Assembly: GCF_014654205.1 (NCBI RefSeq)
Contig: NZ_BNAW01000005.1
Location: forward strand, 186,001-250,000
Reading direction: 5' to 3'
Length of the DNA stretch: 64,000 nucleotides
Source: Amycolatopsis bullii
GTDB taxonomy: Bacteria > Actinomycetota > Actinomycetes > Mycobacteriales > Pseudonocardiaceae
Below, one piece after another: positions 50,359 through 58,844 of this stretch. Every line of letters starts with the position of its first letter. Position 1 is the first letter of the stretch. The position numbers and the translations under genes are program-made. Under the pieces are notes generated by a model. The model was not told the DNA's origin and ran no database searches. It saw only the letters and a list, made by a program, of their open reading frames with translations.

Positions 50359-50754
50359 GTGTCCAATGTGGACGTCATCCGCGCGCACTACGCCGCCAGC
50401 GACGCCGGCGACCTGCCCGGCATGCTCGCCCCGCTCGGCCCCGGGACGACGTGGACGGAGGCGGCCGGGTTCCCCTACGCCGGCACGTACACCGGCCCGG
50501 ACGAGGTGCGCGAGCGCGTGTTCGAGGCCATCGGCCGGGACTGGGACGGCTACCGCTTCACCCTCGGCGACCTGCTCGACGCCGGGGACGTGGTGGTCGG
50601 CGTCGGCACCTACACCGGCACCCACCGCCGGACCGGCCGGTCGTTCACCGCCCGCGTCGCGCACCTGTGGCGCTTCGCGAGCGGCGAGGTCGTGTCCTTC
50701 GAGCAGATCGTCGACTCCGCGCCCGTCGTGGCCGCCCTCCGGGAGCAGCAATGA
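50359..50754 (+). CDS. NTF2/SnoaL-like protein
   Basis: 131 residues, GTG after GAAGGAG. A cone-shaped NTF2 fold is indicated by NVDVIRAHYAASDAGDLPGM, LGPGTTWTEAAGFPYAGTYT, GPDEVRERVFEAIGRDWDGY and VAHLWRFASGEVVSFEQIVD. Such proteins are small isomerases, hydrolases or binding proteins. It is 10 bases after moaF and its stop overlaps the start of the binding protein gene (ATGA), so it belongs to the importer operon. Specific reaction unknown. Confidence 0.88.
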   Translation: MSNVDVIRAHYAASDAGDLPGMLAPLGPGTTWTEAAGFPYAGTYTGPDEVRERVFEAIGRDWDGYRFTLGDLLDAGDVVVGVGTYTGTHRRTGRSFTARVAHLWRFASGEVVSFEQIVDSAPVVAALREQQ

Positions 50755-51923
50755 GAAAATTCCTGCCCGCCCTGTCCGCGGCCGTGCTCCTGGCCACCGC
50801 GGGCTGCGCCGGCTCCGACGCCGGCTCGAACGGCCCGATCGTGGTCGGGTCGGTCAACGCGCTGTCCGGCGCGGCCACCTTCCCGGAGGCGTCCCAGGCC
50901 GCGAAAGCCGTGTTCGACGCGGCCAACGCGGCCGGTGGTGTCAATGGGCGCAAGATCGAGTACAAGGCGATCGACGACAAGGGCGACCCGGCGGCCGCCG
51001 CGGCGGCCGCCCGCGAGGTGGTCGGCGGCGACCGGGCCGTCGCGCTCGTCGGGTCATCGAGCCTGATCGAGTGCGAGATCAACGAGAAGTACTACGAGCA
51101 GCAGAAGATCCTCTCGATGCCGGGCATCGGCGTCGATCCGGCGTGCTTCTCCAGCCCGAACATCGCGCCCGTCAACGTCGGCCCGTTCCACGACATGACA
51201 CTCACCCTGCTCTACGGCTCGGAAGTGCTGAAACAGGACGACATCTGCGCGTTGCTGGAGATCGCCGGCAACACGCTGCCGGCGTACCAGGCGGCCATCG
51301 GCGAGTGGACGAAGATCACCGGCAAGAAGCTGAAGTACCTCGACTCGACCGTGCCCTACGGCGGATCGGACTACACGCCCTACATCGTCAAGGCGCGCGC
51401 GGCGGGCTGCAAGGCGATCACGGTCAACCCGGTGGAGCCGGACTCGATCGGCCAGCTCAAGGCCGCGCAGGCGCAGGGCTGGACCGACGTCACCTGGCTG
51501 CTGCTGACCAGCGTCTACAGCGAGAACTACGCCAAGGCGATCTCGAACGCGGGCGCCGGCGTGTACGTCCCGGCCGAGTTCTACCCGTTCACCGACGCCG
51601 CCGCCCCGGCCAACAAGGACTGGCGGGAGCTGATGGCGAAGAACAAGATCCCGCTGACGTCGTTCAGCCAGGGCGGCTACCTGGCGGCGAAGTACTTCCT
51701 CGCCGTGCTGCGCGGGATGAAGGGCGACATCACGCGCGAGACGGTGTCGAAGGCGCTGCGCGAGATGAAGCCGATCAGCGATCCGATGGTCGGCACCCCG
51801 TACGTGTTCGGGCCCGCGCAGGCGCACCACGACAACACCGCGGGCTGGCCGATCAAGCTGGCCACCGGCGCCAACAAGTGGGACCTGGCCGCGCAGGACT
51901 GGCTCCGGATCCCGAAGCAGTAG
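50751..51923 (+). CDS. Branched-chain-type ABC transporter substrate-binding lipoprotein
   Basis: 390 residues with a lipoprotein signal (LSAAVLLATAGC, Cys about 17). A Peripla_BP_6 fold: IVVGSVNALSGAATFPEASQ, AAKAVFDAANAAGGVNGRKI, VALVGSSSLIECEINEKYYE, and GADYTPYIVK-like SDYTPYIVKARAAGCKAITV. LivJ relatives of this branch bind aromatic or aliphatic amines, amides and acids as well as amino acids, so the ligand here could be the amine used by the downstream oxidase. Overlaps the preceding stop by ATGA; LivH follows 10 bases on. Confidence 0.92.
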   Translation: MRKFLPALSAAVLLATAGCAGSDAGSNGPIVVGSVNALSGAATFPEASQAAKAVFDAANAAGGVNGRKIEYKAIDDKGDPAAAAAAAREVVGGDRAVALVGSSSLIECEINEKYYEQQKILSMPGIGVDPACFSSPNIAPVNVGPFHDMTLTLLYGSEVLKQDDICALLEIAGNTLPAYQAAIGEWTKITGKKLKYLDSTVPYGGSDYTPYIVKARAAGCKAITVNPVEPDSIGQLKAAQAQGWTDVTWLLLTSVYSENYAKAISNAGAGVYVPAEFYPFTDAAAPANKDWRELMAKNKIPLTSFSQGGYLAAKYFLAVLRGMKGDITRETVSKALREMKPISDPMVGTPYVFGPAQAHHDNTAGWPIKLATGANKWDLAAQDWLRIPKQ

Positions 51924-51933
51924 GAGGACGTCG

Positions 51934-52794
51934 ATGCTGCAGGGCGCTTTGGCCGGTCTGGCCGCCGGCGGGCTCTACGCGGTGCTAGCGGTGTGCCTGA
52001 CCCTGATGTCGCGGCTGGTGCGGGTGGTCAACTTCGCCCAGTCCGCGACCGGGATGTTCGGCTGCTACGTCGCCGTCTTCCTCGCCGTCCACCTCGGTGT
52101 CCCGTCGTGGCTGGCGACCCTGGCCGGCATCCTGCTCGGCGGCGCGCTGAGCGCGGTGCTCGGCTGGATCGTTTCCACCTGGCTGGCCGAGGCCGACACC
52201 GGCACGCGCTCGGCGACGACGGTCGCGGTGCTCCTGCTGCTGATTTCGCTGGCGTTCATCCTCTTCGGGAACAAGCCGCAGCCGTTCCACCCGCTGCTGG
52301 CCGGCCCGGCGTTCACGATCGGGGGTGTGGTGGTCAGCCAGGTCACGGTGCTCACGGTCGCGCTGGCGATCCTGGTCGCCCTGGGCTGCCGGGCGGTGCT
52401 GGCCCGGACGGCGCTGGGCGTGCGCCTGCGGGCCCTGTCGGAGCGCCCGACGACGGCGGAGCTGCTGGGCATCCCGGCCCGGCCGCTGTCGGTCGGGGTG
52501 TGGACGGCGACCGGGGTGATCGCGACCCTCGCGGTGTCGATCGTGGCGCCGTCGCAGTCGAACGACCCGACGTCGCTGGCGATGCTGGTGGTCCCGGCCG
52601 CGGCGGCGGCCCTGCTGGGCGGCTTCCGGCGGCTGGATCTGGCGGTGCTCGGCGGGCTGGTGCTGGGCATGGCGCAGGGTGCGGTGGCGCAGAGTGACCG
52701 GCTTTCGGTCCTGCGGTACTTCCTGCCGTTCCTGGTGATCGTGGCGCTGCTGCTGTGGACGCAGCGCAAGGAGGTGTGGGATGCGGCTCGCTGA
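51934..52794 (+). CDS. livH: Branched-chain-type ABC permease (LivH)
   Basis: 286 residues, ATG after AGGAGG. LivH features: GLAAGGLYAVLAVCLTLMSR, VVNFAQSATGMFGCYVAVFL, and the cytosolic loop RTALGVRLRALSERPTTAEL, LGIPARPLSVGVWTATGVIA. Eight or so hydrophobic helices. Overlaps the next gene by 14 bases. The usual N-F-A-x-G motif reads NFAQSATG. Forms the channel with the LivM half of the following fusion. Confidence 0.92.
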   Translation: MLQGALAGLAAGGLYAVLAVCLTLMSRLVRVVNFAQSATGMFGCYVAVFLAVHLGVPSWLATLAGILLGGALSAVLGWIVSTWLAEADTGTRSATTVAVLLLLISLAFILFGNKPQPFHPLLAGPAFTIGGVVVSQVTVLTVALAILVALGCRAVLARTALGVRLRALSERPTTAELLGIPARPLSVGVWTATGVIATLAVSIVAPSQSNDPTSLAMLVVPAAAAALLGGFRRLDLAVLGGLVLGMAQGAVAQSDRLSVLRYFLPFLVIVALLLWTQRKEVWDAAR

Positions 52795-54499
52795 ACACCG
52801 TCTCGCGCGGGCGGGCCTGCCCTTCCTCGTCGCGGCCGCGGCCGTCGGCATCGGCTACGCGCTCAGCGTCGGGCTCGCCGGGTACTTCGTCTACCTCGGG
52901 GTCAGTGCCGTCGTCGCGGCCATCGCGCTGCTCGGGCTGGGAGTCGTCACCGGGACCGCCGGGATGATCTCGCTCTGCCAGCTGACCTTCGCCGCCGTCG
53001 GGGCGTTCGTCGTCTCCGCCTGCAACGTCGCCGGGGTGCCCGGCGGGTTCGGCACCTGGCTGCTGCTCGGCGGCCTCGCCGCCGCCGTGGCCGGCGTGCT
53101 CGTCGGGCTGCCCGCGCTGCGGCTGCGGGGCATCACCCTCGCCGTCGTCACCCTCGGGCTCGCCGCGGCCGCCGATCTCACGCTCGTGCAGATCCAGTTC
53201 CCCGGCGCCACCGAAGGCCTCTCCGTCGAGCGGCCCGAGGCGTTCTCCGACGACCGCTCCTACTTCCTGTTCGCCGTGCTGGTGCTCGTCGCCTGCGGGC
53301 TGGTCGTGCACTTCCTGCGTCGTGGGCGGTGGGGCAGCAGCTGGCACCTCGTCGCCTTCTCCGAACGCGGGACCGCGGCGGTCGGCGCGGGCGTGCGGAC
53401 GTCGAAGCTCACCGCCTTCGCGGTCAGCGCCGCCCTCGGCGGGATCAGCGGCGGCCTGCTCACCGGGCAGGTCGGCCTGGCCTTCCCGGCCAGTTTCACC
53501 GCCATCCAGTCTCTCGCCCTGTACGTGCTGGCCATCATGTCCGGCGCGCACCTGATCGACATGGCCGTGTTCGGCGCGCTGCTCTGGGTCGCCGTGCCCG
53601 AGCTGCTCAAACGCTGGGGCGTGCCGCAGGACTGGGGCTTCGTCGTCTTCGGCGTGCTCGGCGTCCAGGCCCTGACCGGCCGCGGCAACCTCGGCACCGC
53701 CGTGCGGGCCCTCTGGTACCGCCGCCGCTCCGGCCGGACCGCCGGGGTCGGGCTCACCGAAGCCGTGACTGACGTCGAGCCGCTGCCTCCCGGCGACCCG
53801 GTGCTCGAGGTCCGCGGGCTGAGCGTCTGCTTCGGGCACGTCACCGCACTGTCCGAAGTGGACATCGCGGTGCCGGAACACGGGATCCTCGGCGTGATCG
53901 GCCCGAACGGCGCCGGGAAGTCCACTTTGGTCGACGCGATCAGCGGCTTCCTGCCCCGGGCCACGGGCACCGCCACCCTCGGCGGACGGCCGCTCACCGG
54001 CTCGCCCACCCGGCGGGCCCGTGACGGCCTGCGGCGGACGTTCCAGCAGGACCGCGTCCCGCCCGGCCTCACCGTCGGCGCCTACGTCCGGTTCGTCGCC
54101 CGGCGGCGGCTCACCGGCCGCGAGCTCGACGGCGCGCTCGAGTTCTTCGGCTGCCCGGCGGCGCGGACGCCGCTGTCGCGGGTGGACGCGGGCGCGCGGC
54201 GGCTCGTCGAGGTCGTCGGGCACCTGCTCGCGAAACCCCGGGTGCTGCTGCTCGACGAGCCGGCGGCCGGCCTGCCGCACGAGGAGCACGTGGCGTTCGG
54301 GCGGCGGCTGCGGCAGGTGCCCGCGCGGTTCGGGGTGTCGGTGCTGCTCATCGAGCACGACCTCGACCTCGTCCGGTCGGTCTGCGACACGCTCACCGTG
54401 CTCGACTTCGGCCGGGTGCTGGCGAGCGGGCCGCAGGCCGACGTCCTGGCCGACCCGGCCGTGCTGAAGGCGTACATGGGTGAAACGGAGCTGCTGTGA
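52781..54499 (+). CDS. Fused branched-chain ABC permease (LivM) and ATPase (LivG)
   Basis: 572 residues. Residues 1-310 are a LivM permease (TGTAGMISLCQLTFAAVGAF, LRLRGITLAVVTLGLAAAAD, LVAFSERGTAAVGAGVRTSK, LTAFAVSAALGGISGGLLTG). About 340-572 are LivG: VLEVRGLSVCFGHVTALSEV, Walker A GPNGAGKST, LRRTFQQDRVPPGLTV, Walker B RVLLLDEPAAGLPHEEHV, and IEHDLDLVRSV. The ABC signature is odd: where LSxGEQ is expected there is LSRVDAGARRLVEV, so this site may be weak and the partner LivF may carry catalysis. LivM-LivG fusions are common in actinobacteria. Overlaps LivF by GTGA. Confidence 0.92.
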   Translation: MRLAEHRLARAGLPFLVAAAAVGIGYALSVGLAGYFVYLGVSAVVAAIALLGLGVVTGTAGMISLCQLTFAAVGAFVVSACNVAGVPGGFGTWLLLGGLAAAVAGVLVGLPALRLRGITLAVVTLGLAAAADLTLVQIQFPGATEGLSVERPEAFSDDRSYFLFAVLVLVACGLVVHFLRRGRWGSSWHLVAFSERGTAAVGAGVRTSKLTAFAVSAALGGISGGLLTGQVGLAFPASFTAIQSLALYVLAIMSGAHLIDMAVFGALLWVAVPELLKRWGVPQDWGFVVFGVLGVQALTGRGNLGTAVRALWYRRRSGRTAGVGLTEAVTDVEPLPPGDPVLEVRGLSVCFGHVTALSEVDIAVPEHGILGVIGPNGAGKSTLVDAISGFLPRATGTATLGGRPLTGSPTRRARDGLRRTFQQDRVPPGLTVGAYVRFVARRRLTGRELDGALEFFGCPAARTPLSRVDAGARRLVEVVGHLLAKPRVLLLDEPAAGLPHEEHVAFGRRLRQVPARFGVSVLLIEHDLDLVRSVCDTLTVLDFGRVLASGPQADVLADPAVLKAYMGETELL

Positions 54500-55188
54500 A
54501 CGCGTTGCGAGTCCACGGGCTGACGGTGAAACGCGGAGCCGGCCCGGTCATCCGCGACGTCGACCTGGTCCTCGAACCGGGCCGGATCACGGCGCTGGTC
54601 GGGCCCAACGGCGCCGGGAAGACGAGCCTGCTGGAGGCGGTGTCGGGCGTGGTGCCGCCGTCGGCGGGCAGCGTCCACCTGGGCGGGGTGAACGTGACCC
54701 GGCATTCGCGGGTGGCGCGGGCCCGGCTCGGGCTGGCCCACATCGAACAGGGCCGCGCGGTGTTCCCCGGGCTGACGGTGCTGGAGAACCTCCGCCTGAC
54801 CGCACGCACGCCCGCGGTCGTCGACGAGGTCCTCGGGTTGTTCCCCGAGCTGGAGAAGCGGCGCGACTCCCCCGCCGCCCTGCTGTCCGGCGGCGAGCAG
54901 CAGATGGTCGTGCTGGCGCGGGCGTTCGCCGCGCGCCCGGCGTACCTGCTCATCGACGAGATGTCGCTCGGCCTGGCCCCGGTGGTCTTCACCCGCCTGC
55001 TGCCGGTCGTGACGCGGTTCGCGGCCGAGGGCGCGGCGATCCTGCTGGTGGAGCAGTTCACGCACCTGGCCCTCGGCGTCGCGCAGGAGGCGGTGGTGGT
55101 CTCGTCGGGCCGCGTCACCTACACCGGTGACGCGCAGACGCTGCTGGACTCCCCCGCCACCCTGCACGGCGCCTACCTGGGGGCGTGA
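54496..55188 (+). CDS. livF: Branched-chain-type ABC ATP-binding protein (LivF)
   Basis: 230 residues. Walker A GPNGAGKTSL, Q-loop LAHIEQGRAVFPGLTVLENL, signature LLSGGEQQMVVLARAF, Walker B YLLIDEMSLGLAPVVF and LLVEQFTHLALGVAQEAVVV are all in LivF form and intact, in contrast to the weak signature in the LivG part of the preceding fusion. Last gene of the importer operon; a strong hairpin straddles its end. Confidence 0.95.
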   Translation: MNALRVHGLTVKRGAGPVIRDVDLVLEPGRITALVGPNGAGKTSLLEAVSGVVPPSAGSVHLGGVNVTRHSRVARARLGLAHIEQGRAVFPGLTVLENLRLTARTPAVVDEVLGLFPELEKRRDSPAALLSGGEQQMVVLARAFAARPAYLLIDEMSLGLAPVVFTRLLPVVTRFAAEGAAILLVEQFTHLALGVAQEAVVVSSGRVTYTGDAQTLLDSPATLHGAYLGA

Positions 55189-55204
55189 GGGTTCACGCCC
55201 CCAG
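55177..55204. terminator. Bidirectional 12-bp hairpin between convergent genes
   Basis: Left arm CTGGGGGCGTGA, loop GGGT, right arm TCACGCCCCCAG, fully matched. It overlaps the livF stop and lies 5 bases from the end of the convergent dehydrogenase gene, so it can stop transcription from both sides. Confidence 0.8.
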
Positions 55205-55208
55205 GGGG

Positions 55209-56009
55209 TCACATGCCCGCGCGCTCGAAGGCCAGGGTGGGCAGGTCCACGGCGTGAGCACCGCCGTCGGCGACGATGACCGCGCCGGTGATGTACGACG
55301 ACTCCGCCGAGCCCAGGAACCGGACGATCGCCGCGATCTCCTCCGGCTCGGCGGGGCGGCGCAGCGGAACCTCGGCCGTCACGCGGCGGTAGCCCTCTTC
55401 GTGGCCGCCGGTGAAGCCCGCCGCCGCGGCGAACTGGGCCATCTCGCCGTCCGCCATCGGGGTGCGGACCCAGCCAGGGCACACCGCGTTAGCCCGCACC
55501 CCGCGCGGCCCGAAGTCGCGGGCGATCGAGCGGGTCAGGCCGATCAGCGCGTGCTTGGCGACCGTGTAGCCGGCGACGTTCGGCCCGGCGAACAGCCCGG
55601 CCAGCGACGACACCACGACCACCTGCCCGCCCGTCTCGACCAGCGACGGCAGCGCGGCCCGGCAGAACACGAACGCGCTGGAGAGGTTCGAGCGCAGGGC
55701 CAGTTCCCACTCGTCGTCGCCGGTGTCGACCACCGACGACAGGCCGTGGCCGCCGGCGTTGGCGACCACGACGTCCAGCCGTCCGTACGTGCCGATGATC
55801 TCGGCGACGGCGCTTTCGGCGTCCTCGCGCACGCTCGCGTCGCCGGTGATGACGTGCGCACCGGTTTCCGCGGCCACCTTCTCGAGGGGCTCGCGACGCC
55901 GTCCCAGCACGACCACGCGCGCGCCTTCGCCCGCGTACCGGCGGGCCACCGCCGCGCCGATGCCGGTGCCGCCGCCGGTGATCGCGACGACCTTGCCTGA
56001 TGAGTCCAC
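55209..56009 (-). CDS. Short-chain dehydrogenase/reductase
   Basis: 266 residues from the GTG at 56009 (AGGAAAGG upstream). Classical SDR motifs: VVAITGGGTGIGAAVARRYA, VVVANAGGHGLSSVV, VVVVSSLAGLFAGPNVAGYT with Ser, GYTVAKHALIGLTRSIARDF with YxxxK, PGWVRTPM and SYITGAVIVADGGAHAVDLP. Most likely NAD(P)-dependent oxidation or reduction of an alcohol/aldehyde. It is 13 bases behind a second dehydrogenase gene on the same strand; both are divergent from the copper amine oxidase and may act on its aldehyde product. Confidence 0.92.
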   Translation of the reverse strand: MDSSGKVVAITGGGTGIGAAVARRYAGEGARVVVLGRRREPLEKVAAETGAHVITGDASVREDAESAVAEIIGTYGRLDVVVANAGGHGLSSVVDTGDDEWELALRSNLSSAFVFCRAALPSLVETGGQVVVVSSLAGLFAGPNVAGYTVAKHALIGLTRSIARDFGPRGVRANAVCPGWVRTPMADGEMAQFAAAAGFTGGHEEGYRRVTAEVPLRRPAEPEEIAAIVRFLGSAESSYITGAVIVADGGAHAVDLPTLAFERAGM

Positions 56010-56022
56010 TATGGATCCTTTC

Positions 56023-56721
56023 CTATGCGGGGAACGCGGAACGCGCCGACATCCCGAAGTCGGCCAGCAGGGCCTGGCCGTTGACCGGCCGCGAAGCCGG
56101 GGACGCGAGGAACAGCACCTGCCGGGCGACATCGCCGGCCGCCTGCACCGGGAACGCCGGGTCGTCCAGCACCGCGCCGAGGTCGGCGCGCGCCATCGGC
56201 GTGTCCACCACCGACGGGCAGACGCAGTTGACCCGGATGCCCGGCACCTCGACGGCCAGCGCGCGGGTCATCGCGACCACCGCGCCCTTGGACGCGCAGT
56301 AGGGCACCATGCCCGGCGCCGCCGTGAACGCCGAGTCGCTGCCGAGCAGGACCACCGCGCCGCCGTCGGCCAGCCACGGCAGCGCGTGCTTGACCAGCAG
56401 GAACTGCCCGGTGACGTTGACCGCGAGCACCCGGGCGACGTCGTCGGCCGTGGTCGCGGACAGCGGGGTGCCGACCGGGCCGGAGATCCCGGCGCAGCCG
56501 ACCACGGCGTCGAGGCCGCCGAAGCCGCGGGCTACGGCGTCGACGGCGGCGGCCAGCGCGGGTTCGTCGGTGACGTCCGCCTGGACGACGCCGGGACCGG
56601 CCCGGCGGTCGACGACGCCGACGCGCGCACCCTCGGCGCGGAACGCGTCGGCGCAGGCCAGGCCGATGCCGGACGCGCCGCCGGTCACCAGCACCGCCTT
56701 CCCGGCGAGTTCGGTTCGCAT
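56023..56721 (-). CDS. Short-chain dehydrogenase/reductase
   Basis: 232 residues from the ATG at 56721. Motifs: KAVLVTGGASGIGLACADAF, VVQADVTDEPALAAAVDAVA, VVGCAGISGPVGTPLSATTA, VVLLGSDSAFTAAPGMVPYC, YCASKGAVVAMTRALAVEV, NCVCPSVVDTPMARADLGAV. The nucleotide pocket VVDRR suggests NAD over NADP less clearly. First gene of the two-dehydrogenase operon, divergent from the amine oxidase by 113 bp. Confidence 0.92.
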   Translation of the reverse strand: MRTELAGKAVLVTGGASGIGLACADAFRAEGARVGVVDRRAGPGVVQADVTDEPALAAAVDAVARGFGGLDAVVGCAGISGPVGTPLSATTADDVARVLAVNVTGQFLLVKHALPWLADGGAVVLLGSDSAFTAAPGMVPYCASKGAVVAMTRALAVEVPGIRVNCVCPSVVDTPMARADLGAVLDDPAFPVQAAGDVARQVLFLASPASRPVNGQALLADFGMSARSAFPA

Positions 56722-56834
56722 GCGCCCATCCTCACCGCGGGCGGCCGCCGGACGGTTGGCCGCGAGCGCAGCGTTGTTGTCCGGCGCCGCAAGGTCGATG
56801 GCGCGCACGGCGACCGGGGCCGAGACTCGTCAGG

Positions 56835-58697
56835 GTGAGCACGCCGCACCCCCTCGACCCGCTGACCGCCGCCGAGCTGTCCGCCGGCCGCGCGATCCTC
56901 GCCGCGGCCGGGCTGACCGGCGCCACGATCCGGGTCCCGCAGGTCCTGCCGGTCGAGCCCGCCAAGGCGGAGGTGCGCGCGGGCGGGGGCGACCGCCGGA
57001 TCCGGTACACGCTCCTCGACACCGCCACCGGCCGCGCCGGCGAGGCCGTCGTCTCGGTGACCGGGGGCGAGCTGGTGTCCTGGGACGACTGGGCCGAGGC
57101 CGACGGGCAGCCGTCATACCTGTTCGAGGAGTACGCGCTGGCCGAGCGGCTGACGAAGGCGTCGGCGCAGTGGCAGGCCGCGATGACCCGGCGCGGCCTC
57201 GCCGACCGGATCGAACACGCCTTCTGCGCGCCGCTCGCGCCCGGCTACTTCGGGCGCGAAGACGAGACCGGCCGCGTCCTGCGTTCCCTGACCTTCCTGC
57301 GGGAAGACGCCGAAGACAGCCCCTGGGCGCACCCGGTCGAAGGCCTGGTCGTGCACCTGAACCTGACCGAGCAGCGCGTGCTGCGCGTCGAGGACGAGGG
57401 GGACGTCCCGGTGCCCGCCGAGAGCGGGCGGTACACCGGCGTCCCGGCGCGGACGACGCTCAAGCCGGTCGAGATCACCCAGCCCGCCGGGCCGAGCTTC
57501 ACCGTCGAGGGCTCCGAGGTGAGCTGGGAGGGCTGGCGGCTGCGCGTCGGGTTCAACGCCCGCGAAGGGCTGACGCTGCACCAGGTGAGCTTCCAGGGCC
57601 GGCCGGTCCTGTACCGGGCCTCCGTCCCGGAGATGGTGGTCCCGTACGGGGACGTCGCGCCCGGCCGGTTCTGGATCAGCTACTTCGACGCCGGCGAGTA
57701 CCAGTTCGGCAAGAACGGCAACGACCTGCGCCTGGGCTGCGACTGCGTCGGCGAAATCCACTACTTCCCGGCCTGGGTGGCCGACGACCGCGGCGAGCCG
57801 GTGGAGATCCCGCGCGCGGTCTGCCTGCACGAGGAGGACGACGGGATCCTCTGGAAGCACACCGACCTGGCCGGGCGGCCCGAGGTCCGGCGGTCGCGGC
57901 GGCTAGTGGTGTCGTCGATCTCCACCATCGGCAACTACGACTACGGCCACTACTGGTACTTCCACCTCGACGGCTCGATCGAGTTCGAGGCGAAGGCCAC
58001 CGGCATCGTCTTCTGCGGCGCCGGGACACCGGGCGAAGACCAGCCGCACGCCACCGAGCTGGCACCCGGCCTGTTCGCACCGGTCCACCAGCACCTGTTC
58101 TGCGCGCGCCTCGACGTCGAGGTCGACGGCGACCGCACCAGCCTGCACGAAGTCGACGTCGAAGGCGTGCCGACCGGACCGCGCAACCCGTACGGCAACG
58201 CGTTCACCTGGAAGACCACACCGCTGCGGACCGAACGCGAGGCGATGCGCCGGGCCGACCCGGCCCGCGCCCGCGTCTGGGAGGTCCGCAGCGCGTCCCG
58301 GGTCAACCGGCTCGGCAAGCCGACCGCCTACCAGCTGGTGCCGCGGCCCTCGGCGACGCTGATGGCGCAGCCGGAGGCGACCGTGCACGCCCGCGCCACC
58401 TTCGCCACGCAGCACCTGTGGGCGACGCCGTACCGCGCGGACGAGCGGTTCCCGGCCGGCGAGCGCCCCAACGCCCATCCCGGCGGCGCGGGCCTGCCGG
58501 CGTGGACGGCCGCCGACCGCGACCTCGTCGACACCGACCTCGTGCTGTGGCACGTCTTCGGCCCGACCCACGTACCCCGTCCCGAGGACTGGCCGGTGAT
58601 GCCGGTCGACCGCTCGGGGTTCCTGTTCCGGCCGGCCGGGTTCCTCGACCGCAACCCCGCGCTCGACCTCCCGGCCGGCGACCACTGCGCACACTGA
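56835..58697 (+). CDS. Copper-containing primary-amine oxidase
   Basis: 620 residues; GTG start. The topaquinone precursor is Tyr368 in ISTIGNYDYGHYWYF, the catalytic base Asp285 is in WISYFDAGEYQFGKNGNDLR, and the copper ligands are His418 and His420 (APVHQHLFCARLDV) plus His579 (FGPTHVPRPEDWPVMP). It oxidises primary amines to aldehydes with release of ammonia and hydrogen peroxide. No signal peptide, so cytosolic like the Arthrobacter enzymes. Full length for the family. Followed at 7 bases by a 45-codon ORF and then by an amidohydrolase; flanked by an amine-type importer and two dehydrogenases. Confidence 0.95.
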   Translation: MSTPHPLDPLTAAELSAGRAILAAAGLTGATIRVPQVLPVEPAKAEVRAGGGDRRIRYTLLDTATGRAGEAVVSVTGGELVSWDDWAEADGQPSYLFEEYALAERLTKASAQWQAAMTRRGLADRIEHAFCAPLAPGYFGREDETGRVLRSLTFLREDAEDSPWAHPVEGLVVHLNLTEQRVLRVEDEGDVPVPAESGRYTGVPARTTLKPVEITQPAGPSFTVEGSEVSWEGWRLRVGFNAREGLTLHQVSFQGRPVLYRASVPEMVVPYGDVAPGRFWISYFDAGEYQFGKNGNDLRLGCDCVGEIHYFPAWVADDRGEPVEIPRAVCLHEEDDGILWKHTDLAGRPEVRRSRRLVVSSISTIGNYDYGHYWYFHLDGSIEFEAKATGIVFCGAGTPGEDQPHATELAPGLFAPVHQHLFCARLDVEVDGDRTSLHEVDVEGVPTGPRNPYGNAFTWKTTPLRTEREAMRRADPARARVWEVRSASRVNRLGKPTAYQLVPRPSATLMAQPEATVHARATFATQHLWATPYRADERFPAGERPNAHPGGAGLPAWTAADRDLVDTDLVLWHVFGPTHVPRPEDWPVMPVDRSGFLFRPAGFLDRNPALDLPAGDHCAH

Positions 58698-58704
58698 GGA
58701 CAAG

Positions 58705-58842
58705 ATGACGCTCTCCGACACCTCGACCTGGCTGCCGCTCGACGACCTCGACCACCACGCTGTCCTCTTCGAACTCGACGCGACCGGTGAGCGACCGGCG
58801 CACTTCACCTTCGGTGCCGGGTTCGACCCGGCGGAGAGCTGA
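58705..58842 (+). CDS. 45-residue ORF in the amine oxidase operon
   Basis: ATG at 58705, stop two bases before the amidohydrolase ATG. Sequence features: TWLPLDDLDHHAVLFELDAT and PAHFTFGAGFDPAES. Acidic, with a DHH and a following FELDATGE stretch; not a signal peptide. Spacing inside an otherwise tightly packed operon (7 bases after the oxidase stop, 2 before the next start) supports a real gene. Function unknown; it may be a small subunit, metal helper or substrate-contact peptide. Confidence 0.6.
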   Translation: MTLSDTSTWLPLDDLDHHAVLFELDATGERPAHFTFGAGFDPAES

Positions 58843-58844
58843 CC

